Shown one piece after another: positions 1 through 10,236 of a DNA stretch of 64,000 nucleotides (the stretch's first letter is position 1; each line of letters begins with the position of its first letter). The notes beneath the pieces were generated by a model. That model saw nothing but the letters and a program-made list of their open reading frames with translations, had not been told where the DNA came from and made no database searches. The position numbers were made by a program, and so were the translations under genes. The stretch lies in NCBI GenBank assembly GCA_963281255.1, contig OY725492.1:496001-560000 (forward strand). Reading direction: 5' to 3'. This DNA comes from Aphrocallistes beatrix (lineage: Eukaryota; Porifera; Hexactinellida; Sceptrulophora; Aphrocallistidae).

Positions 1-890
1 TCTAATGGTAACATATCATAGAAGAATATTGAAATTTGTAGTCAGAACTTTGATCTTTGTGTGCTGACATTGTATAATAATGATAGGTTTCGCTAACTAA
101 CTAATTGTCTACATTAAATTAACGAATGATAAGTATATGGGAACATGAAATCTTACGAGTTCTAACCTTCTCAAGTTCCAATCTTGAATAGGGGGCACTG
201 CATTAGAATTTAAATGTTGGCATTAGTTCGAATTACATAGAATTCCTAAAATCGACATTGCATTTTAGAAGAGCTTTTGATAAGAAAGCAGGGAAAAGCA
301 GCATTTTCTGTTGAGAATATCTCAAAATGGAGGGATAAGCAACATTTTCTGACGAGAATATGAGTCAAATGAGCGTGAAAAAGGAATTTCTGAAACATTG
401 GTTGATTGGCATTTTAGAAGAGTTATTGATTATAAATTTCGCTGGTTAATATACATTAAGATATAATTCGGAGCATATCAGTTGGCATATACGTATCTAA
501 CTTTTGAACAAATGCATAACTAACTTTCAAACTAACGTCAACATCGGAATTAATTCGAATTAATACAACTACTTTCGAACTAACGCAGGCGCCTCCTTAA
601 ATAGTTCGCTCAATCACTGCGTTGTTAAGATACTTTATTAAAGGTAAAATGGAGAAAACATTTTGTGAGGTCTGATTCAAAAGTGTAGCATTATCTCAAC
701 ATTTCGAGTCTCCTACACATGAGCCGCAAAGGTTAATTATTCCATTCGATTACAATGCCTCTCTCACTAAGTCTGCTTAATTGAATGGTTACTACTTCAA
801 TTAAGAATTTTAATATAATTAGTTTGATCGGTTCATATCGTCCGACCACGCATCCTGTAAAAATAATGTTTAAATTAATAAATGAAACAG
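1..890. other. Non-coding flank, no gene seen
   Basis: AT-rich stretch without a convincing reading frame on either strand. Near 288-312 and 334-362 there is a short imperfect direct repeat (AGCAGCATTTTCTG and AGCAACATTTTCTG, each followed by GAGAATAT). It lies downstream of the Hv1 gene and, if the CFAP43-like gene runs on as its last donor site implies, would be part of an intron of that gene. Confidence 0.4.
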
Positions 891-911
891 TTTATTAAAT
901 TCAAGTTTATT
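891..911 (-). terminator. Candidate polyadenylation signals of the Hv1 gene
   Basis: Two AATAAA hexamers read on the minus strand (TTTATT at 891-896 and 906-911), 68-88 bp past the Hv1 stop codon. That spacing fits a short 3' UTR for this single-exon gene. Confidence 0.45.
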
Positions 912-978
912 GAGTAGGTAAATAAATGTAAAGAAATTACAAATCAAACACTAATTCAACACAAAAGCCTGCTACAAA

Positions 979-2085
979 TTAAGCAATGGATTCTCGTCCA
1001 GAACTGTCACGCCTCTCCAATAAGTTATAGGCGTCTGGGTGTATGTTCAGGTCTTCGATCTCCAAGAGAGTGATGTTATAACCGGGAGGGAAAGGGCTGC
1101 CTTTGAGGGCGATCACGAGTTGTCTAAGCCTAAGCACTTCGTTACAGGCGTATTCATACTCGCGATACAGTTCCTTGTAACGCTTCTTTTCATTCTGCAT
1201 CAATTTGCTTATCTCACTTTTATGACTTTGCGTCTTGGCAGTGTTGTAGCTAGCTAATGCGCCCGTTATAATACGTACAACTCGCCACAGACGGAATGCT
1301 ATCAGCAGGTCGAAGAATTGCAACTTAGCAATGGAGTCCTCATTATCGAGACCGGGATTTGTCAATTGTTGAATTGTGAAGACAATTTTTACAAACTCCA
1401 TTATAAATGAAGTGAAGACAATCACTGCGTCGAATACCTCGAAAAACTTCTTGAAGAATTTCAAACCAAACGCAATGATTTTCAAAGTAATTTCCAGTAT
1501 GAATACGAATAGAATGAAGAGGGAGACACCATTCAGAATGACAACGATAGGAACATTGCTAGCGTCAATTTCCACGCACTCACGTGTGAATCCAACAAAC
1601 TTACACACCATGTTAGTATTGTTAGCCATGTACCCATTCTTTTCCAAGCAATCGTATTTCTGAACACAGTCGTTACTGCAGATGGATGCATTGCATTGCG
1701 AATTATCTGTACAATGACCAACCAGCAGATTACCTGTGATGATTAGGTCGAGTAGGACGAGGAACACGTCAAGGAGAACGAGAATGGTGACCAGTGCATG
1801 GAACCTTAAACTCAGGAGATAGGTTTGTAGCTTGCCCCGCCAACCTTTGGGCGTTTCCCCCCTTATGTCCAGATCTGTGTCGCTATTAGGGTTGAGTGAG
1901 GGAAGTAACACATCTTTCTGGATGCTGCTGACATTTTCATGAAGTGGTTGGGTTTCTATCACTTTGAACTCAACCGCTGGGCGTAAGTCTGAAACAAGGA
2001 CACGACTCTCATCTACAGTTTCTAAACTGATTTCCTTCGAAGCAGGTTTATTGCGTGACCTCCACTTACCCTTACCGAGACTCAT
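979..2085 (-). CDS. HVCN1: Voltage-gated proton channel Hv1 (HVCN1-like), single exon
   Basis: A 368-aa voltage-sensor protein with four membrane segments (about 97-116, 178-199, 213-236, 256-277) followed by a charged helix of coiled-coil character (about 285-325), the Hv1 plan. Hv1 proteins form dimers and pass protons out of the cell or phagosome. Matching residues are visible: D106 in S1 (selectivity-filter Asp), E198 and K202 in S2, D219 in S3, and S4 arginines R265, R268 and R271 in RLWRVVRII. Departures from human Hv1: the Asn after the third S4 Arg is Thr (T274); the S3 Asp near the outer end is Glu (E230); neither zinc-binding His (S2 top, S3-S4 loop) is present. The S1-S2 loop is long, with seven cysteines (125-170) and sequons at N132 and N155, which suggests a disulfide-bonded glycosylated cap. 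The ATG at 2085 is about 50 bp downstream of a TATA-like sequence. Confidence 0.88.
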   Translation of the reverse strand: MSLGKGKWRSRNKPASKEISLETVDESRVLVSDLRPAVEFKVIETQPLHENVSSIQKDVLLPSLNPNSDTDLDIRGETPKGWRGKLQTYLLSLRFHALVTILVLLDVFLVLLDLIITGNLLVGHCTDNSQCNASICSNDCVQKYDCLEKNGYMANNTNMVCKFVGFTRECVEIDASNVPIVVILNGVSLFILFVFILEITLKIIAFGLKFFKKFFEVFDAVIVFTSFIMEFVKIVFTIQQLTNPGLDNEDSIAKLQFFDLLIAFRLWRVVRIITGALASYNTAKTQSHKSEISKLMQNEKKRYKELYREYEYACNEVLRLRQLVIALKGSPFPPGYNITLLEIEDLNIHPDAYNLLERRDSSGRESIA

Positions 2086-2134
2086 AATACGTAACGTTTA
2101 ATGGAAACAATTAAATTTTCCTGTGATTCCCTCA

Positions 2135-2142
2135 TATATATA
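2135..2142 (-). promoter_or_regulatory. TATA-like box before the Hv1 gene
   Basis: TATATATA on the minus strand, about 50 bp upstream of the Hv1 ATG. Its position suits a short 5' UTR and supports independent transcription of this gene. The motif is simple in AT-rich DNA, so the call rests on spacing and on similar motifs before the other single-exon genes. Confidence 0.35.
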
Positions 2143-2515
2143 GAAGTAGCATGCAGATACTCCATCCACCAGGAATGCTATCATGTGGCATAGATTGGTT
2201 GGAATATAATAATAATGAGTGGCTCTGGAGAGTGAATAGTGTCTCCACATGGCATCATTAATGCAGCACGAGTTTGTGAGTTATACATATGTATGTATAT
2301 ACCTATCAATTCTAATGCCTATATCCATCCTTATTATATTCAGTAGTGTATGTATGCAATAGATTGTAATGGCAGTTTACATGCAATGCAATGAACGGGG
2401 AGTAAGAGTAAAATGAATAATGACTCTGCAAGAGTTAGGAAAACAGAAAGGTCTCGCTATGGAAATACAAACTGAAATTTGCTTTAAATTAAGTTAATTC
2501 ATTAGAAACGCTCAC

Positions 2516-5500
2516 CTCCGAATCCATTACAAGTCTGCATAGTACCTCCATCTCACTACTGACCCTAGCATCCAGAATGAAGAGGTGCCTATCTCGACCA
2601 CACGATATCACCACCTGAGAGTAACTGTCAGTTGCTAGCTCTGTGATGCTCTCTCTGTGTAGCCTCTTGGTTAGGAGCAGTTTAGGCTGTGAGGGATCTC
2701 TCAGACTGAATACGAACATGTGTCCAGACGAAGTACCTGCAAATGGAATTATCATCACTCATCCATTTAGGTTAAATCCATAAATGTATGTGCATTCAGA
2801 AATAGAGAAGATTATAGAGTTCGAAGTTCAAAACTTAGAATGAGCAAATTCTATCATTTAATTAACAAAGAAGATGTTGCTAATATGTCAAAGATTTCTC
2901 ATCAACTTTTAAACGTTACAACATACTATGTATTAATTAATACCCGTTTACTTGCCTGTTAATAATAATGGAGCAGACTTCAACCCGACCAGTTTGGTAC
3001 AGGTCTGTCCTAGCTGTAGAGTGGATATCAGTTCTCCTGTTCCTTCCCATACCAGTATCTCTCCATCTGAACTCGCCGTCACTACCAGCTCTCTCTCATC
3101 AGTTAGAGGGATGAGGGAGATGCTGGACAGTGAGTCATTTCTAGAAAATAAAACTAATAGATATTTTGCATATGTAAAAACAGGATTTTTTGTTCTTGAG
3201 TTGCGAAGCCGGGGTGATTAGTAATTTTAGCCCCATTTGTTACCGGAAGAAAATTAATATTTCAAAGTTAGGAGAATTTTAGAAGGAAATAACCGCACGA
3301 ATGATTCAACAAAAATAGAAGGGAAGAATTCAACATTAATATTTATTCAAAGGGGCAACAAAAATAAAATAGTTTAGCACCCTCTTTGGGGGGGGAGGTA
3401 TTTTAGGGAGGCGATTATTCGAGGTAATACGGGTATTTCAATATCATGACACACACAAACACATATATGGTAACTATAATGAATTTGAATTCTGATATGC
3501 AATTCTATAAAACCATTCAAGACGGCCTTTTATTCAATGTTCAATAGAACTTACCTCTTAATAGTGCTGTGTGTACGCACATCTCCTTGAGCTGTTGTGA
3601 GGCGTATCGAGAACAGATTTCCCGATTCTCCTACAGCGGTGAGAGCAGAGAAGTCAGGGGGGAACAAGAAGAAATTTGGCGCCTCATTCAACTTAATCTC
3701 CTGTCTAACTGCGAACTGATTCGCACTCTCCAACACTCTAACACTCCCATCATCAAATCCTACCACGAACCCTGCACTCGTAATGGCTAAGCACAACGGA
3801 ATATTCGAGGGAGTTGATTCTGAGACTGTGAGTGTGTTTGTATCTGCTAGGAGGTGCTCTGGAAACGCTACACGCACTGTGGAATGCGAAGACTCATCTC
3901 TGTCTCGTTGTGAGGTGGAAGGGTGGGAAATGTGAGAATCTGCTAAGCGGTGTATAAGCACCAACCTACCACTCTCTCCTTCCACCAATAGGATAGCCTC
4001 TGTCGTCAGTAGGTAGAGCTGTTGGAAAGATTTAGAAATAAATCTGGGTTTTCAAGGGCATATTTAATGCAGTGTTTTATTTGTGATTGAAATTTTAAAG
4101 GAATTCATAACGATCTTTAGAGGTATATAATCCGAATATCATATTTTCAAGGATATAAGATATATATTTTGTTTGCTTTCGTTGACAATAGATACATAAA
4201 GTAAACAAATTCCAAAAATAGGCTAGAGACTAGCTTTCAATAGTTGATATAGAGGGAGTATAGAATCCGAACAGTATCATATTTGGGGACTGTAAGTAAA
4301 ATATCTCAAAAAAGATGTTAGAGACTAGCTTTATGTGTTAACCTGGGGTTTTTAGGGGTGTCGATTCCGAATCACAAATTCCCGAAAATATGTGATGAAT
4401 ATTTTATCTGCTTTAGTTAACAATAGATACATATATTAAGCAAATTCCTAAATGGATTGTGAAAGTAATCAATACTAAAAATTACCAAATGCATTAATAA
4501 AAAAAACAATTCAATTTGTAAGAATCAGGTCATACGCTTTGTCTGATGATTAAGACAAACACAACGATTCGCATACCAACTTGGAACCTTGGATCAAACT
4601 GATTTATATACTATGTTATACAGTTAAAACATCAAATCAGTTACTTGGAAAATATCAGTTATTATGTATAATACCTGGAAATTCCAGGCATTTCCATAAA
4701 TTATTATGCACAATTCCTGAAATTTTACATAATAACTAATTCGACGTTTTAACGGTAACATATACATTGTATAAACAATTGGAGTACGGATTCTACATCT
4801 AAATATCCACCTGACTATTGGCAGACCATTCCTGATCTACCACCCGACCCCTTCTGGCTGTGTCTAGGATGGAGGGGTCGATTCGGTAAGAATAGAACTC
4901 AGATTCAGACAGGAGATCGCTGTGCAGAGAGGAGCCTGTTTCCGGCTGTGCGAGTAAGCTGGTGATGGCTTCCTGCTGATACCCCACTGCACAGTCTGTC
5001 TTGGGTAAATCTACAATGATATTAGTATTACAAGCATGGTGATAATAATAAATCATAGTAAAATTATTATCTATTGATAAGTTTAATAATATAAATTTAT
5101 ACCCCGAATTAGAACTTGTTTTTTTCTATTTATAGTAAGTACCACATGTTTTATGGCTTCCCAGTTGAAAAGCCTTGACAGAAATGAGTTAGCAACATTT
5201 CTAGGATTAATCGGGTTTTATAGAGTGCCATAATACCATATATTCGATTCATATGGTTTACCACATTTGCGAAATTTGAAGTCGTGATCCTGTTCTGATT
5301 TAGCTACGATTAATTTAGGCAAATATTGTTAGAATGTATTCGTAAATCAATGAATTCAAAAAGATTATTTTCAGATTCCCTGATGGTATCCATGGTTAAG
5401 GTACAGAAAGTTCCATACTGACTTAATCAAATGATGACATCTGCAAAATTAACTTCAAACTGCAACACAGTAAAATATTAATTGAATTCATGATAGAAAC

Positions 5501-8470
5501 AATTGGCAGTAACAAAGTATAGATTAAACAATGAAATTATTCAGTGAGGAATATAAGGCGAAGATTGATCAAAGTCTTCAGGACGATATCTATAATGCAG
5601 ACGTTTCAACCTCGTATATACATATTTTCCAATAACATATACATTCAAAAGAAAGAGGTTGAAGAAGAATATCATATTAAATATCCTGATAATCGCGAAA
5701 CAGTACTGGCTAATCAATCTCATTCGAGAGGAGACTTCCGGTGAAAAGGTTGGTACATCGATTCCGTATGTACTCCTGAACCAACAAGGGTTGAGGCTAA
5801 TCGATTCAAGGATTGCGTAGCTATTGAACAAGATGAGATCTTTGATGACGTAGCATTCAAACGTAATGCTCAGGAATATAATTATAAATCTGTACTGCCA
5901 TTGTAGATTTTGGTGCTGCTTGATCGTGTTTGAGTTGACAATGTGTGAGGCTGATTTCAACTTGGAATGCATGTTATATAGGAACCGCTGACTGATAATG
6001 AACGCTGCAAGAAGAATGATTTGATTCAGAATGGATTGTACGAATATACCGAATAGATACGTCCATTTTAAAGAAACAAAGATGAGAGCTACCAAGGCAA
6101 TGCACACACCGAGTAGAACCAAGTATATCATCAGTTTAGGCCTGATCACTTCTTTCGCTGCGAAATTTAAATGTAAATTCAGTACAACGTAAAACCATAG
6201 CATCAAGATGAATGCGAATATCGATAATGAATCGAGAGAATAGTATACAATGACATTTACGCTTTGGTCATACACACGAGCTAGTACTGTATCAGGCTGT
6301 AGGGAACAGTTGGGATCGAGTATAAGAGGGCTAGGCTCGCTCTTTTGAAGGGAATTGAACAGGATTCTGTTACTGGTGTAGAGTGTGAAGAAGAAGAATT
6401 CGAATATTAGGAACAGCAGGAATAGGACATTTCGAACGATTACTTCGTTCAGTCGAAATATCCGATACACCTCATCGACCACTTCAACGTAGCTGTTTAG
6501 GAAAATGCGTTTGCGAGTTCGACTCGAATTGATTGAACGTAGAACATAGACTATCCAAATAATCAATAAAACAGATTGCAGAATTCCTACTATGAGAATA
6601 GGGTAGTTGAAACCGTCCGATATTCTTTTAAGAATAACATCAAAAGAGTTGTTAGTATTGCTGATATTTTGCATTTAGTCCTATCCTCTAAGTGCATGGT
6701 TGTATTTATACTTTTATTATGCATGGATTGATGGAATTGACACTATTTGAGGTCGTCTAGACTCTAGTGTATGTTCTTTCATTCTGCAATTTGTGATTTG
6801 TGGTTGAAAGGGATCGTAATTGAGGTTTCTCAATAAACCTTAGAATTATGGATAGACGAAAATAATGAATGTAAATAAATTAGTTGTCTATACAAGTTTC
6901 CGTTTGAGGATGTGAATGCGATGTCAAGTATGCAACAATTGAATTTTGATTTGACATCTCATTTAGGATCGGATGGAGTAATTATGAATTATTCTGCTTA
7001 ATTAATCATTTACTGAAATAAAATTCTCCGGATTTCGTAAATGTTAGACAGAAATTACAATTTAATTGCATATTCAGATCAATGGCATTATCAATTTTCT
7101 GATAGGATAACATTGCAGTTGGCGCGATGGAATTTAAGGCATCCTTGCAGCTTCATAGAAATAATATCTGGATTTACAGTAGATATTAGAGATTAATAGT
7201 AATTTTGGATACAGTGATAATTTGGCCAAGAATTCCCTGCTCTCGGAATTATCGCTATATTCAATATCTCCTGTATAATGTTACGTAATTATCACAAGAT
7301 CTCGTTAAAAAGTCTAAACGTATTCTGCAGACATGTTGTTTGGTCATCCATTGCTCAGGTAATTGATTACTGAACATGATCTCAACATATTTACACAGCT
7401 TGTTCTGTACATGGTTTGAGGCCATACGTATAACACACTGATTTGGCTACATACAGCTTACCAATTATAATTCTTGTGAACTTTGAGCATACTGAACCAC
7501 ACTTCTCAATCTTGTAAAGGAATAACTCTCCTTTATCAGTTATCAAGGATACAAGATTAGAGTTTTGAGGATCAAAGGCTGCTCCCTTTACTTTCATACC
7601 AGTACCTATCTCGGTAGAACAAACCAATTCATAAGTCTCTACATTCCATAAGAACATTGTGTAGTCAGGAATGCCAGATGTGCCCAAAAGATACCTAGGA
7701 GAGATAATATAATTTTGCTTTCTTCTGGTTTGAGTCAAGCCATAAGGTAGTGATAAAGCACATTCAATTATGTTGCATAAAACAGAACGCTGTACCGAAT
7801 ACTTGCCAACTGCCCCGTTTTTGGCGGGACGTTTTTTCCACTCTTCTATTGAGCTAATTTTCTTGAGTGCCCCGCTTTTACATGAAATATTTCCCCATTA
7901 TGTCCCGCTTTTTTGTATCATATGTATAGTATATTTCTATTGCGTCCCGTCATGTCCCGCGAAATTCAACGCCGCGTCTCGCTTTTATCATGGCTCAGGT
8001 TGGCATGTATGGTACCGTATTCTCATTAATTATCATTCAACTTTTTCCTCCCCCAACATATACAATGCAATATTGTTGCATCGTGTATTGCAGTCATAAG
8101 TTATTAAGTTTACTGTACAAATCCTCTCTTACTTTCCATCATCTGAAAAGATTAGAGAAGTATACTCTAGCTTAGCTCCAGCTGGAAATCTCCCCACAAC
8201 TCCACCCTTCTCATCCAACAGAGAGAGTTGAGGCTCCACTGACAGTTGTGCGAATGCAATCCATGGTTTATGCCGGTATACTGCCAGACACGATACTGGA
8301 CCGGTTTCTTTTCCGAACCGGTTTATCTTACCGGTGTCAAGATCCATCAAATTGATGCTAGCACCTGCGCTGTATATCAGAGTGTGTTCTGAGAGGAAGG
8401 AGATTTGGCTGGGATGTACGGGCAGGGAACCGGACTGCCAGCATAGCTGTAGTTTGCCGTAGCTATCCAT
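2516..8470 (-). CDS. CFAP43: CFAP43-like WD-repeat axonemal protein, first six coding exons
   Basis: Six exons chain with matching phases: 8470-8133, 7694-7462, 5010-4811, 4018-3555, 3140-2956, 2736-2516, giving 547 aa. The residues form WD40-type blades (examples IYSAGASINLMDLDT, TMFLWNVETYELV, GEILVWEGTGELI, GHMFVFSLRD). The block order follows the N-terminal propeller half of CFAP43/WDR96 from memory, which with CFAP44 helps tether inner dynein arms in motile cilia. Human CFAP43 is about 1665 aa with a coiled-coil second half. Here exon 6 ends at a good donor (GAG/GTGAGC, 2516), so the gene should continue, probably past the left edge. The intron between exons 5 and 6 has a GC donor (GCAAGT). 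The start is ATG 8470, the first Met before the first blade; an upstream 5' UTR exon is possible. Another WD-rich ciliary protein such as CFAP44 is the main alternative. Confidence 0.68.
4070..4450. repeat. Degenerate tandem repeat in CFAP43-like intron 3
   Basis: Two to three diverged units carry the blocks 'gactagcttt', 'gattccgaa' / 'atccgaa', 'tcatattttc' and 'caatagatacat'. The same blocks recur at about 44630-44850 inside an intron of the RNF213-like gene, so this is a dispersed family rather than a local duplication. Confidence 0.5.
4620..4770. repeat. One arm of a dispersed palindromic repeat
   Basis: Contains 'atcaaatcagtta', 'ataatacctggaaattccaggca' style palindromes and 'cgttttaacggtaacatata'. 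These match the arms of the large palindrome at 19925-20350. Confidence 0.55.
5541..6674 (-). CDS. Orphan seven-transmembrane protein, single exon, intronic
   Basis: I do not recognise the family. The 377-aa protein has about seven hydrophobic segments (near 24-45, 79-100, 138-164, 180-201, 203-226, 259-283, 322-352), no evident signal peptide, and a basic, Tyr-rich C-terminal tail (YVYTRLKRLHYRYRPEDF). Two N-terminal sequons (NIS, NNS) suggest an extracellular N-terminus, giving a GPCR-like topology, but I see no DRY or NPxxY-type motif. It lies wholly within the 2.45-kb intron between exons 2 and 3 of the CFAP43-like gene, on the same strand, without introns. TATAAATA sits about 30 bp before the ATG at 6674. 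It could be a diverged receptor or a lineage-specific membrane protein. Confidence 0.7.
   Translation of the reverse strand: MQNISNTNNSFDVILKRISDGFNYPILIVGILQSVLLIIWIVYVLRSINSSRTRKRIFLNSYVEVVDEVYRIFRLNEVIVRNVLFLLFLIFEFFFFTLYTSNRILFNSLQKSEPSPLILDPNCSLQPDTVLARVYDQSVNVIVYYSLDSLSIFAFILMLWFYVVLNLHLNFAAKEVIRPKLMIYLVLLGVCIALVALIFVSLKWTYLFGIFVQSILNQIILLAAFIISQRFLYNMHSKLKSASHIVNSNTIKQHQNLQWQYRFIIIFLSITFECYVIKDLILFNSYAILESISLNPCWFRSTYGIDVPTFSPEVSSRMRLISQYCFAIIRIFNMIFFFNLFLLNVYVIGKYVYTRLKRLHYRYRPEDFDQSSPYIPH
6703..6710 (-). promoter_or_regulatory. TATA box before the 7-TM gene
   Basis: TATAAATA on the minus strand, 29-36 bp upstream of the ATG at 6674. It is a near-consensus TATA box and supports a promoter inside the host intron. 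A very short 5' UTR would follow. Confidence 0.45.
7793..8012. mobile_element. Non-autonomous DNA element, 'GTCCCGC' family, copy 1
   Basis: About 220 bp, bounded by 'tgccaactg' on the left and 'ggttggcatg' on the right (short inverted ends) and rich in the phrases 'gtcccgc' and 'gcgaaattcaacgccgcgtc'. Further copies lie at 30047-30240 and, reversed, at 42533-42735. No coding capacity. Confidence 0.6.
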
Positions 8471-9105
8471 GCTCTTATATGGAAAATAAGTTAAGACAGT
8501 GCTTTCAACCATTTTCGGTCGTGGACCCTCGAGAGCATTTTTTAAACATTCTGTTGACCCCCTCCCCTCCAACTAAGAGTAATACGAAATCTCAGAGCCC
8601 GTGTACCCTCTGATATGTTCTGTGTGCCTAGGTTGGCTGGGATTAGATGAATGGAATGGAATGAAACGATTCGCATACATCACTACTTGAATTATATTAT
8701 CATCCAGACAGAGAAATACTGGAGTTATAGATTTTATCAAAGTAAACTATTCTTTGAATTGATCTTAGAAAATTTGATGTCTAAACTATACTTTAGATAA
8801 GTTCTCTCTAATCATCTCTTAGCTAAAATAAGTTATCCAGACCTGACCTCTAAACTAGATTAGTGTATGGATTGTCATTAATTCGGAGGGAGAGCAGAAT
8901 GATGGTTATTTGTTCTTCGTAAATTATTGTTCGATTAAAACATATATTTAATTAATTAAAATAGGATTAATTTTTAAATGAATTTTTCGATTTTAACATG
9001 ATAAATTTGGTATAGTCAAACAAAAAAACACACAGAGCAGTTTATATAATTCTGTTAGGAGAGGGTAATATTTGTTCCGGTCGCAAATAGGTTCCACCCG
9101 GAACA

Positions 9106-10003
9106 AATTTGTTATAAAATTAGCCAATTTACAAATTGTTCTGGATAAGTTTAGACTGTGAATTATTTCTATGGCTTTATTACAATAACAATCACATATT
9201 TGTTCCAGGTTATTTTTAAACTAGAGAATCATTTGTAAGGTTTCATGATACAATGCTGTATTTACTCTGGCTAATTCAGTGGGAAGGTGTGAATGCTGTC
9301 ATTGTTACACAGTACTTTGTTGATTAATTACTGGATAGCTTAATATGATTAAATAATGCCATATCCCTGTCTTATTTACTCTAATAAACAGAGTCGTGGG
9401 AGCAGGTGCGAGACATGTGTGACATAATCATAAAACAATGATTACAAATGTCTGGGTTAACTATGATACCCGAATAATGGGGCGGCATAGCACCCCCTGA
9501 AAATATTTTAGACCTCTTTTACCCCTCTGAGGTTCGGAAGTCTATCCAGCCCTATAGTAGCCACCCCTTCAGAGGGGGCTAGCACATCCCTGAAAATATT
9601 TTATACCTTCTTAGCCCCCCTTTGAGATCCAGGGATCGATCCAACCCTGGGCAGGCGCACCATCTATGCCACGCCTGTACAGTAGCTATACATACTTGTC
9701 TCGCACCTGCTCCTACGACTTTGTTTATTAGAGTAAATAAGACAGGGATATTGCATTATTTAATCATATTAAGCTATCCAGTAATTAATCAACAAAGTAC
9801 TGTGCGATAATGACTAGCATTCACACCTTCCCACTGAATTAGCTAGAGTAAATACAGCATTATATCAGGAAACCTTACAAATGAATTCAGTTTTAAAATA
9901 AACTGGAACAAATATGTGATTGTTATTGTAATAAAGCCATAGAAATAATTCAGTCTTAATTTATCCGGAACAATTTGTAAATTGGCTAATTTTATAACAA
10001 ATA
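9106..10003. mobile_element. Fold-back element with ~300-bp inverted arms
   Basis: The left arm (about 9106-9412) and right arm (about 9693-10003) are long, gapped inverted copies, sharing for example 'cagggatat' / 'atatccctg', 'gcttaatatgattaaata' and 'gaaggtgtgaatg'. The roughly 280-bp centre holds a diverged direct duplication ('cccctgaaaatatttta' style phrases near 9500 and 9580). It sits in the spacer between the CFAP43-like and NT-C2/PH genes. No transposase is seen; this looks like a fold-back or MITE-type element. Confidence 0.7.
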
Positions 10004-10236
10004 TTGCAAAACAGGTACAATGTTTCTTAATTAATTAAACTAAATATTGACAGAATGTTGTTTTGTATGAATATAAAAAATAACTACTAAATACAAATAA
10101 AACATAGTTGATTTCATTCCAAAATATATATAAATAGGCTAACGATTCTAAAATATCTGAAAAAGTACAATTCTGGGCTAACGAGAGAATATACAAATTG
10201 TGCAAATAAAACACCCAATCAAATATAATTCATTTT

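Noticed and set aside
2086-2515. Possible further CFAP43-like exon just before Hv1
   Set aside because: The donor at 2516 needs one, but no coding segment with an acceptor and WD-like or coiled-coil sequence was found in this interval. It is more likely beyond Hv1 or past the window edge.
9416-9692. tRNA-derived SINE head in the centre of the fold-back element
   Set aside because: Phrases resembling a B box occur but no A box at proper spacing and no A-rich tail; the direct duplication explains the sequence better.
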